Shown here piece by piece: positions 1-5,578 of a stretch of DNA of 6,678 nucleotides (position 1 is the stretch's first letter; each line of letters starts with the position of its first letter). The notes under the pieces are model-generated. The model saw only the letters and a program-made list of their open reading frames with translations, was not told the origin of the DNA and did no database searches. A program made the position numbers and the translations under genes. This DNA comes from an uncultured Thermomicrobiales bacterium (lineage in GTDB: Bacteria; Chloroflexota; Chloroflexia; Thermomicrobiales; Thermomicrobiaceae): NCBI GenBank assembly GCA_937891245.1, contig CALAGB010000423.1:1-6678 (forward strand), written 5' to 3'.

Positions 1-267
1 ACTGGCGGCCGAACGTGCCAGCACCGCCGGTGTGCGCAGCGGGAGGTTGAGCACATTGGCCGCGATGCGGATGCGCTCGGTCTGACCGGCGACCCAGGAC
101 ATGAGCGTCCAGGTATCGAGATACGCTGTCTGGTAGGGGTGGTCCTGAAAGGTGACGAGGTCGAAGCCAAGCGCTTCGCTGCGTTTCGCCAGCGCGACGA
201 CATCCTCCGGCGCGCCCGCATTCGGGGTAATGAACGTTCCGAATTCCAATTGATGACCGTAGTTCAA
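1..267 (-). CDS. LLM-class (luciferase-like) flavin-dependent oxidoreductase, N-terminal part, runs off the left edge
   Basis: The 89 visible residues form the start of a bacterial-luciferase-like TIM barrel. They contain LEFGTFITP (strand 1, residues 7-15), an ALxxxxEALGFDLVTFQDHPYQ segment around residues 26-46, LDTWTLMSWVAGQTERI at 50-66 and NVLNLPLRTPAVLAR at 71-85. These are typical of FMN- or F420-dependent LLM monooxygenases and reductases, which use a reduced deazaflavin or flavin on small organic substrates in the cytoplasm. I chose the TTG at 265-267 as the start because a GAGGAG ribosome binding site lies 7 nt upstream and the protein then begins just before strand 1, as in relatives. 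The gene is divergent from a marR gene, and the 71-bp gap carries two inverted repeats, so the MarR protein probably controls it. The substrate and the cofactor (FMN or F420) cannot be told from this fragment. Family members are usually several times longer than the visible part. Confidence 0.9.
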   Translation of the reverse strand, partial: MNYGHQLEFGTFITPNAGAPEDVVALAKRSEALGFDLVTFQDHPYQTAYLDTWTLMSWVAGQTERIRIAANVLNLPLRTPAVLARSAAS

Positions 268-274
268 AACAACA

Positions 275-280
275 CTCCTC
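275..280 (-). promoter_or_regulatory. Ribosome binding site of the LLM gene, fixing a TTG start
   Basis: On the minus strand GAGGAG lies 7 nt before the TTG at 265-267. No ATG or in-frame GTG is available near the family's expected N-terminus, so this site decides the non-ATG start. Confidence 0.7.
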
Positions 281-282
281 AA

Positions 283-298
283 GGTTGATCCGTCAACC
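283..298. promoter_or_regulatory. Probable MarR operator O1
   Basis: This is a perfect inverted repeat, GGTTGA-TCCG-TCAACC. It overlaps the expected transcription start of the LLM gene, about 12 nt downstream of its candidate -10. The spacing and half-site resemble MarR-family boxes such as the GTTGA-N5-TCAAC site known for MexR. A second copy (O2) lies 29 bp away centre to centre. That the adjacent MarR protein binds here is inference. Confidence 0.65.
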
Positions 299-325
299 AT
301 TGTAGCATATTGGTTGACACATCAA
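299..325 (-). promoter_or_regulatory. Candidate promoter of the LLM gene
   Basis: Read on the minus strand, TACAAT (304-299) is preceded by TGC, giving an extended -10. TTGATG (325-320) is a plausible -35 with a short 15-nt spacer. The start would fall near 292, inside operator O1, and the -35 lies inside operator O2. A repressor at either site would therefore block it. The short spacer is a weakness that the extended -10 may offset. Confidence 0.5.
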
Positions 326-327
326 CT
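312..327. promoter_or_regulatory. Probable MarR operator O2
   Basis: This is a near-perfect inverted repeat, GGTTGA-CACA-TCAACT, with one outer mismatch and the same half-sites as O1. It covers the candidate -35 of the LLM gene and touches the candidate -10 of marR. Occupancy here could therefore repress both genes, giving the autoregulation typical of MarR regulators. Confidence 0.65.
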
Positions 328-332
328 ATACT
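327..332 (+). promoter_or_regulatory. Candidate -10 box of marR
   Basis: TATACT ends only 6 nt before the ATG at 339, so transcription would begin at or next to the start codon. No good -35 is seen 17 nt upstream. The TTGACA at 314-319 is only 7 nt away and is better read as part of O2. Confidence 0.4.
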
Positions 333-338
333 GAGGGC

Positions 339-803
339 ATGGTGAATCACGTTCTCACTCCAGCACAAGCCGCGGCCTGGTCGAGCTACCAGCGCATGCG
401 CGTGCGCCTGGCGGAGCGGCTCAACCGCGAGTTGTCCCGTGAAACCGGCCTGTCGGAGGCCGATTTCGAAATCCTGGTCGCGCTCATCGACGCGCCGGAC
501 GACACCGTCCGCGCGCTGGCGCTGCGATGCGGCCTGGAATGGGAAAAGAGCCGGCTGTCACACCAGCTGCGGCGGATGGAAAAGCGCGGGCTTGTGCGGC
601 GGGAAGTCTGTGCCGAAGATAACCGAAGCACCGTCATCCGCGTCACCGATGCCGGACGACGACTGGCGGAAGAGGCCAAGCGACAGCACGAGCAAGCGGT
701 GCTCGCCGTTGTCTGCGACGCGCTGACGCCGGAACAGGTACAGGCCCTCGGCTGCATCGCGGACGCCGTTCTGTCCCGGCTGGACGAACCGCCCCGCTCC
801 TGA
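339..803 (+). CDS. MarR-family winged helix-turn-helix transcriptional regulator
   Basis: This 154-residue protein has the usual MarR length and layout. An N-terminal dimerisation helix (about 8-36) is followed by LSEADFEILVAL at 38-49. The HTH spans about 56-84, with recognition helix EKSRLSHQLRRMEKRG at 69-84. The wing has DNRSTVIRVTDAGR at 94-107, and a C-terminal dimerisation helix pair follows. The charged DNR turn and VTDAG strand end are family hallmarks. MarR proteins bind short palindromes as dimers and usually release DNA on binding a phenolic or other small ligand, or on cysteine oxidation. Cysteines are at 64, 91, 126 and 139, but no OhrR-like N-terminal sensing cysteine is seen. 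It is divergent from the LLM oxidoreductase, with two palindromes between them, so it probably represses that gene and itself. GAGGG at 333-337 is very close to the ATG; the GTG at 342 is a possible alternative start. The ligand is unknown. Confidence 0.92.
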   Translation: MVNHVLTPAQAAAWSSYQRMRVRLAERLNRELSRETGLSEADFEILVALIDAPDDTVRALALRCGLEWEKSRLSHQLRRMEKRGLVRREVCAEDNRSTVIRVTDAGRRLAEEAKRQHEQAVLAVVCDALTPEQVQALGCIADAVLSRLDEPPRS

Positions 804-863
804 CGCATCTGCCTCGAAAACACCCTGCACAAACGGCCGTTAACTCTGGTACCCTCGATAGGT

Positions 864-892
864 TGCTCGCGAATCATCGACAGTAGCGAGCA
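864..892. repeat. Inverted repeat / possible RNA hairpin
   Basis: TGCTCGC (864-870) pairs perfectly with GCGAGCA (886-892) across a 15-nt loop. There is no T-run after it, so it is not a standard intrinsic terminator. It may mark the 3' end of the marR transcript or be incidental. Confidence 0.35.
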
Positions 893-909
893 GGCGGCCC
901 CTGGCGAAA

Positions 910-927
910 ACCGCGTACGTTCGCGGT
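910..927. repeat. Inverted repeat ACCGCG-N6-CGCGGT
   Basis: This is a perfect 6-bp stem with a 6-nt loop just upstream of a TGGCATAAT extended -10-like sequence (935-943). It could be an operator or an RNA hairpin; function is not shown. An overlapping alternative pairing, GCGAA (904-908) with TTCGC (920-924), also exists. Confidence 0.3.
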
Positions 928-974
928 GACAATCTGGCATAATCATGTTGGCCGCGCTATGACTAGGTCGAATA

Positions 975-988
975 CGAACGTGCGTTCT
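975..988. promoter_or_regulatory. LexA (SOS) box, Gram-positive type
   Basis: CGAACGTGCGTTCT matches 13 of 14 positions of the B. subtilis-type consensus CGAACRNRYGTTCG, including the full GAAC-N4-GTTC core and the purine/pyrimidine positions in the spacer. It occupies the place where the -35 of the downstream candidate promoter would be, so LexA binding would exclude RNA polymerase. A Gram-positive-type LexA box has been described for a Chloroflexota member (Dehalococcoides). The regulation proposed here is inference from the match and the position. Confidence 0.6.
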
Positions 989-994
989 ATATTC

Positions 995-1003
995 TGGTAC
1001 ACT
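995..1003 (+). promoter_or_regulatory. Candidate extended -10 promoter for the topoisomerase operon
   Basis: TGG-TACACT is an extended -10 about 45 bp before the B-subunit start. No good -35 is visible (CGAACG lies at 17-nt spacing, within the LexA box). TATATT at 988-993 is an alternative -10. Confidence 0.4.
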
Positions 1004-1049
1004 GATCAGCACGAATGAAGCGCGTCATCAGGGCAGCGGGGATTACGGA

Positions 1050-3008
1050 ATGGCAACAGCGACGGCAGCTCGAACAGCGGCATATACCGGCGCCGACATC
1101 CGTGTGCTGGAGGGGATCGAGGCGATCCGCACCCGGCCGGGGATGTATATCGGTTCGACCGGCAGTACCGGCCTGCATCACCTCATCTGGGAGGCGCTCG
1201 ACAACGCCACCGACGAGGCGATCGCCGGCTATGGCAAGCACGTCTGGATCGAGATCGACGGCGACGGCTGGGTAACCGTGCGCGATGAGGCGCGCGGCAT
1301 GCCGTTCGATCCGAAGAAGATCAACGGCAAGACGCTGCCGACGGCGACGATTATCCTGACGGTGCCGCATTCGGGCGGGAAGTTCGAAGAGGGTGTCTAC
1401 AAGACGGCCGGCGGCTTGCATGGCGTCGGTTCCACTGTGATCAACGCGCTCTCGGAGCAGCTTGAACTGACGATCTGGCGTGACGGCCAGCAGTTCTTCC
1501 AGACGTTCACGCGGGGTGTGCCGGGCAAGCACATGATCACAAAGTGCGACAAGAAGCAGCACGGCACACAGATTCGCTGGCTCTTCGACCGCACGATTTT
1601 CGCCGATCCGACCCTCGGCTACCAGCGCGATGTCGTTGAAAGCCGCCTGCGTGCCGCCGCCTATCTCAATCGCGGCATCGCCTATCACCTGAAAATCTGG
1701 GATGACGACGCGGCGAAGATGGATGAGCAGACGTTCTTCTCCGAGCGCGGGCTGGTCGATTACGTCGAAGAGCTGCGCCCGCTCGATCGCGAAAGCGTGC
1801 CACTCTTCAAGGAGCCGGTCGCGGCGACGGATGAGCGCGACGACATGCTCATCGAAGTCGCCATCCAGCCGAATCGCGGTGAGCGCACGCGTATCGTCTC
1901 CTTCGCTAACGGCGTGCGCACGATCGAGGGCGGCACCCATGAGAGCGGCTTTCAGGCGGCGCTGACCAAGGTGCTCAACGATCAGGCGATCCGTCTCGGC
2001 GTCACCAAGAAGCGCGAATTCGACGCCGATCTCGTGCGGGCCGGACTCGTCGCGGCGATCTCGGTCAAGCTGACCAACCCACAGTTCGAGGGACAGACGA
2101 AGAACCGTCTGACGAACAGCGGAGTCGACGGCGTCGTCCGCTCGCTCGTTGGTGAATCACTCACCCGCTGGTGCGAAGCCAACGACGCGGCCACCCGCGA
2201 CTGGGTGAAGACGCTCGATCAGCGCCGTAAAGCGCGTGATGCCGCCAAAGCGGCTGCCAGCTTGGTGATGAACGGCAAGAGCAAGCGAAACGGGCACATC
2301 ATCGATGTGTCGATCTCGGAAAAATTCATCCCCTGCCATACCAAAGATCCGAAGCGTGCCGAACTGTATATCGTCGAGGGCGACAGCGCCGGTGGTTCGG
2401 CCAGCCAGGGGCGGTATTCCGAGTATCAGGCGATCCTGAAGCTGCGCGGCAAGCCGCTCAACGTCGCGCGCGCCAACATCGAGCGCATCGCCAAGAACGA
2501 AGAGATCCGCACGCTCTTGCAGGTGATCGGCACCGGCTCGCGCCAGGTCTTCGATATCAGCCGGCTGCGCTTCGGCAAGATCATCATCATGACCGATGCC
2601 GATGTCGATGGCATGCACATTCAGGCGCTGTTGCTGACGCTCTTCCATCAGGAGCTACCGCGATTGATCGACGATGGGCATGTCTACGTCGCCGCGCCGC
2701 CACTCTATTCGGTCAAGCAGAACGGAAAGTTGATCTGGCTGCGTGATGACGAAGCGCTACGCGAGTGGCAGAAGAGTCACAAGGGCAACTTCGAGATCAA
2801 GCGCTACAAGGGGCTCGGTGAAATGAACCCGCGCGAGTTGCGCGAAACAACGATGGACCCCGAGCGGCGCCGGCTCAAGCTGGTGACGATCGAGGACGCG
2901 GCGCTCTCGGAGAAGCTCGTCTTCAACCTGATGGAAGACACCAACGCCGAAGGCCGCCGCACCTTCCTGGCGCAGCGGGCGAGGAAATATACGGATATTG
3001 ATGTGTAG
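1050..3008 (+). CDS. parE: Type IIA DNA topoisomerase subunit B (ParE/GyrB family, ParE-like)
   Basis: This 652-residue ATPase subunit acts with the next gene's product to pass one DNA duplex through another. Visible parts in order are YIGSTGSTGLHHLIWEALDN with Glu48, Asp51 and Asn52 (Mg-ATP site), Asp79 in RDEARGMP, GGLHGVG at 121-127, and the transducer with GQTK at 348-351. The Toprim domain follows, with EGDSAGGS at 443-450 and DADVDG at 516-521 (metal-binding Glu443, Asp516, Asp518), then RYKGLGEMNPRELRETTMDP at 585-604. EMNPxxLRETT, HIQALL and the acidic C-terminus resemble ParE more than GyrB (usually EMNADQLWETT), so I favour topoisomerase IV; GyrB is the alternative. Oddities are Ala81 where the GHKL motif normally has Gly, and SISEKF near 421-426 where LPGKL is expected. 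A weak GCGGGGA lies 7 nt before the ATG. The subunit A gene follows after 33 bp. A LexA-type box lies upstream. Confidence 0.93.
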   Translation: MATATAARTAAYTGADIRVLEGIEAIRTRPGMYIGSTGSTGLHHLIWEALDNATDEAIAGYGKHVWIEIDGDGWVTVRDEARGMPFDPKKINGKTLPTATIILTVPHSGGKFEEGVYKTAGGLHGVGSTVINALSEQLELTIWRDGQQFFQTFTRGVPGKHMITKCDKKQHGTQIRWLFDRTIFADPTLGYQRDVVESRLRAAAYLNRGIAYHLKIWDDDAAKMDEQTFFSERGLVDYVEELRPLDRESVPLFKEPVAATDERDDMLIEVAIQPNRGERTRIVSFANGVRTIEGGTHESGFQAALTKVLNDQAIRLGVTKKREFDADLVRAGLVAAISVKLTNPQFEGQTKNRLTNSGVDGVVRSLVGESLTRWCEANDAATRDWVKTLDQRRKARDAAKAAASLVMNGKSKRNGHIIDVSISEKFIPCHTKDPKRAELYIVEGDSAGGSASQGRYSEYQAILKLRGKPLNVARANIERIAKNEEIRTLLQVIGTGSRQVFDISRLRFGKIIIMTDADVDGMHIQALLLTLFHQELPRLIDDGHVYVAAPPLYSVKQNGKLIWLRDDEALREWQKSHKGNFEIKRYKGLGEMNPRELRETTMDPERRRLKLVTIEDAALSEKLVFNLMEDTNAEGRRTFLAQRARKYTDIDV

Positions 3009-3041
3009 GGCGGGTGGCCCTCACCGAGAACAGGGTACGAC

Positions 3042-5498
3042 ATGGCAACGACCGTTCTAACCAATGGCAATGGGCATCGCGAGGAGATCGAAACTGAGGA
3101 GTTTTCGAGTCTCTTTGAGGATGCCTTCGTGCAGTACGCCCTCTCGGTCGTCACCAGCCGCGCCCTGCCCGATGCGCGTGACGGCCTGAAGCCGGTGCAG
3201 CGGCGCATCCTCGCCTGCATGTTCGAAAACGGCTACCGTTCCACGCGCCCGACCGTCAAGAGCGCCTCGATTGTCGGTGATGTGCTCAAGTCGTATCACC
3301 CGCACGGCGATGGCGCGGTCTACGATGCCGCCGTGCGCATGGCGCAGCCGTTCACGATGCGCTATCCGCTGATCGAGGGCCAGGGGAATTTCGGCTCGGT
3401 CGACGGCGATACCGCCGCCGCCTATCGCTACACCGAGATGCGCCTGACGCCGATCGGTGAACTGCTCTTACGCGACATCGAGCAGGAGACGGTGCCCTTC
3501 GCCGAGACGTATCTACAGGATCCGAAGGTGACCCAGCCGGTCTACCTGCCGGCACGCATCCCGCCGATCTGCAATCCGGCCTCTGGCATCGCGGTCGGGC
3601 TTTCGACCGAGATCCCCTCGCACAACCTCGGTGAGTCGATTCGCGCCGCCATCGCCCTGCTCGATGAACCTGAACTGCCGCTGGAGAAGTTGCTCAAGAT
3701 TCTCAAGGGGCCGGATTTCCCGAGCGGTGGCCGCGTCATCGGCATGGACGGCATCCGCGACTACTTCGAGACGGGCAAAGGGCGCGTTATCGTGCGCGGT
3801 GAGGTGCGACTGGAAGAGGAGTTGCGCCAGCGCAATCTGGTCGTCACCGAGATTCCGCCGGTTTCGCGGGCGCGGCTCGTCAAGTCGATGATCAACGCGG
3901 TCAACGACGGTAAGGTGAAGGGCGTCACCGACATCCGCAACGAGTCGGATGAAGAAAAGGGGACGCGCGTCGTCATCGAACTGGAACGCGGCGCGACCCC
4001 CGAAGTCGTGCTCAACCAGCTCTACAAGTTCAGCGACCTCGAGACCTCGGTGCCGGTCAATATGGTCTTCCTTTTCGGCGATCCGGGACAACCGGCGCGC
4101 CAGCCACGCCAGACCGGCATTATCGATCTGCTGAAGTACTGGAACCGGCATCAGATCGATGTCATCACCAAGCGCGCGCAGTATCAACTGCGCAAGGCAC
4201 GCGAGCGGCTGCACGTCGTCGAAGGGCTCATCATCGGCGCCGCCAACGCCGACGAGATCGTTAAGATCTTCCAGGCGGCGCGCGACCGGAACGTCGCGAA
4301 AGAACAGATCAAGGTTAAGTACAGCCTGAGCGATATCCAGGCCGACGTCATCGCCAACATGACGCTGGCGCAGGTGACGAAGCTCGACGCTTCCAAGTAT
4401 GCCCAGGAAAAGAAGGAACTGACCAAAACGATCCGTGATCTCGAAGCGCTGCTTAAGAGCGAGGCGAAGAAGGTCGAGCTGCTCAAGGACGAGCTCACCG
4501 CCATCGTCAACGAGCATGGCGACGCGCGCCGCACGCACATCGACACCTCGGATGGGCAGATCGAGGTTGTCGCCAGCCTGGTCGAAGAGAAGCACGTGCT
4601 GATGGTCGTCTCCGAGGCGGGCCGCGTCAAAGCAGTCCCGGAGAACGCCTTCCGCCGCAGCCGGGCGACGAAGTCGGCCAGGGGCGACGGCATGAAGGCG
4701 ATCGTGCCCGCTTCGACACTCGATTACCTGCTGGTGCTGACAGAGCAGGGCCGCGTCTATATGGCCAAGGGGCATGAAGTGCCGGAGGGCACCCGCGCGA
4801 CCGGCGGCGAACCGGCCCAGCGCGTCTTCAGCCTTAAGCCGGATGAGACGCTGGCCGCACTGCTGCCGACCGACGACCTGCACGAGAACCGCCACGTCGT
4901 CTGGTTCACCGCCAACGGCAAGGTGAAGCGCACGGCGCTTTCGGAATACCGCTCAATCAACGCCGCCGGGCTCAACGACATGAAGTTGCTTGGCGATGAC
5001 ACGGTCGTCGCGGCCACATTGATCGATGACAACGCCGATGGCGACTTCGTCGTCGTCACGAGTGACGCCCAGGCGCTCCGCTTCCCGTCGGATGAAGTGC
5101 GCGCCACCGGCCGCGACGGCCAGGGCGTCAACGCCGTCGCGCTTAAAGCAGGCGCGACGGTCGTCGGCGCACTCTTCGCCGCCAGCAACACCGCCGAGGA
5201 CCTGATCGTCATCAGCGCCCAGGGCATGGGCAAACGGACCGCGCTCAAAGAGTTCCCGTTGCGTCACCGCGCCGGCGGTGGTGTGACCGCCATCACGCTC
5301 GCCAAGAACGACCAGCTCGCGGTGGCGACGCTCGCCGGCCCTAAGGATGACCTCATCCTCGCCTCGGCGACCGGGGCCTCGGCCCAGCTCGCCCTCAAGA
5401 CGATGCGCCGCCAGGGCCGTGCCACCAAGGGCAGCCAACTCCTGGCCGTTGAGCCTGGCGATCGGGTCACGACCGTCGCGCGGTTGGGCGATGGGTAA
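3042..5498 (+). CDS. parC: Type IIA DNA topoisomerase subunit A (ParC/GyrA family, ParC-like)
   Basis: This 818-residue DNA-breakage subunit is of normal length. The winged-helix core contains ALPDARDGLKPVQRRIL (41-57) and the YHPHGDGAVYD loop (85-95). Catalytic Arg129-Tyr130 lie in AAYRYTE; Tyr130 forms the covalent DNA link. The tower with GIAVGLSTEIPSHNLGE (182-198) and a charged coiled-coil C-gate segment (about 380-490) follow. The C-terminal domain (about 515-814) reads as six beta-pinwheel blades, with GRVYMAKGHEVPE, GKVKRTALSEY, VRATGRDGQGV and GMGKRTALKEF as blade signatures. KPVQRR is the form in E. coli, S. aureus and B. subtilis ParC; GyrA usually has KPVHRR. The QRRGGKG GyrA-box of blade 1 is not recognisable (RATKSARGDG at 551-560). 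I therefore lean to ParC, though several segments (QGNFGSVDGD, blade 2) are GyrA-like. Gly91 replaces the quinolone-determining Ser83 of E. coli GyrA. A weak AGGG lies 6 nt before the ATG. It is surely co-transcribed with the B-subunit gene. Confidence 0.93.
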   Translation: MATTVLTNGNGHREEIETEEFSSLFEDAFVQYALSVVTSRALPDARDGLKPVQRRILACMFENGYRSTRPTVKSASIVGDVLKSYHPHGDGAVYDAAVRMAQPFTMRYPLIEGQGNFGSVDGDTAAAYRYTEMRLTPIGELLLRDIEQETVPFAETYLQDPKVTQPVYLPARIPPICNPASGIAVGLSTEIPSHNLGESIRAAIALLDEPELPLEKLLKILKGPDFPSGGRVIGMDGIRDYFETGKGRVIVRGEVRLEEELRQRNLVVTEIPPVSRARLVKSMINAVNDGKVKGVTDIRNESDEEKGTRVVIELERGATPEVVLNQLYKFSDLETSVPVNMVFLFGDPGQPARQPRQTGIIDLLKYWNRHQIDVITKRAQYQLRKARERLHVVEGLIIGAANADEIVKIFQAARDRNVAKEQIKVKYSLSDIQADVIANMTLAQVTKLDASKYAQEKKELTKTIRDLEALLKSEAKKVELLKDELTAIVNEHGDARRTHIDTSDGQIEVVASLVEEKHVLMVVSEAGRVKAVPENAFRRSRATKSARGDGMKAIVPASTLDYLLVLTEQGRVYMAKGHEVPEGTRATGGEPAQRVFSLKPDETLAALLPTDDLHENRHVVWFTANGKVKRTALSEYRSINAAGLNDMKLLGDDTVVAATLIDDNADGDFVVVTSDAQALRFPSDEVRATGRDGQGVNAVALKAGATVVGALFAASNTAEDLIVISAQGMGKRTALKEFPLRHRAGGGVTAITLAKNDQLAVATLAGPKDDLILASATGASAQLALKTMRRQGRATKGSQLLAVEPGDRVTTVARLGDG

Positions 5499-5527
5499 AG
5501 GGGTGTAAGGAACAGGTTCGCAGCGGC

Positions 5528-5541
5528 TCAAGTATCCTTGA
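5528..5541. repeat. Short inverted repeat after parC
   Basis: TCAAG-TATC-CTTGA forms a perfect 5-bp stem, and outer GGTTC (5515-5519) can also pair with GAACC (5540-5544). There is no T-run, so a standard intrinsic terminator is not supported. It sits in the 80-bp gap between parC and the nucleotidyltransferase gene and may be incidental. Confidence 0.25.
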
Positions 5542-5567
5542 ACCATTGGTAACCGTGCATTCACGAT

Positions 5568-5571
5568 GGAG
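5568..5571 (+). promoter_or_regulatory. Ribosome binding site deciding the MNT start
   Basis: GGAG lies 7 nt before the ATG at 5579. The frame also opens at TTG 5546, but the extra 11 residues there have no good ribosome binding site and precede the expected family N-terminus, so 5579 is preferred. Confidence 0.6.
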
Positions 5572-5578
5572 TTCGGTC

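Larger units (their letters stand above)
804..1049. other. Non-coding region upstream of the topoisomerase operon
   Basis: No convincing gene lies in these 246 bases. The region holds a 10-bp palindrome (AACGGCCGTT, 832-841), a 7-bp-stem hairpin (864-892), a 6-bp-stem hairpin (910-927), a LexA-type box (975-988) and a candidate extended -10 (995-1003). TCTGGTAC occurs twice (845-852 and 993-1000), each followed by a -10-like sequence. Another TG-extended -10-like sequence, TGGCATAAT, is at 935-943. No hairpin followed by a T-run is seen, so no intrinsic terminator for marR is called. Confidence 0.6.

Noticed and set aside
314..332. TTGACA at 314-319 as the -35 of marR
   Set aside because: It lies only 7 nt from the TATACT -10, far short of the usual 17. 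It is explained better as part of the O2 inverted repeat.
386..1012. Minus-strand frame across marR and the downstream gap
   Set aside because: It is antisense to a clear MarR gene; the Ser/Arg-rich translation is typical of an off-frame reading.
1015..1275. ATG at 1015 as a small upstream gene or an earlier start for subunit B
   Set aside because: It is in a different frame from subunit B, and its product is a low-complexity shadow with no good ribosome binding site. The start at 1050 gives the proper family N-terminus.
987..1940. Long open frame (317 codons) on the minus strand inside the subunit B gene
   Set aside because: Antisense shadow of the ATPase domain coding region; its composition is low in meaningful motifs and it would cover the operon promoter.
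3007..3021. AGGGC-N5-GCCCT hairpin between the two topoisomerase genes as a terminator
   Set aside because: The stem is only 5 bp, no T-run follows, and the genes are 33 bp apart in the usual operon order.
3513..4895. Long open frame (460 codons) on the minus strand inside the subunit A gene
   Set aside because: It is antisense to a fully conserved topoisomerase gene, arises from GC-rich codon bias, and its translation has no recognisable domain or ribosome binding site.
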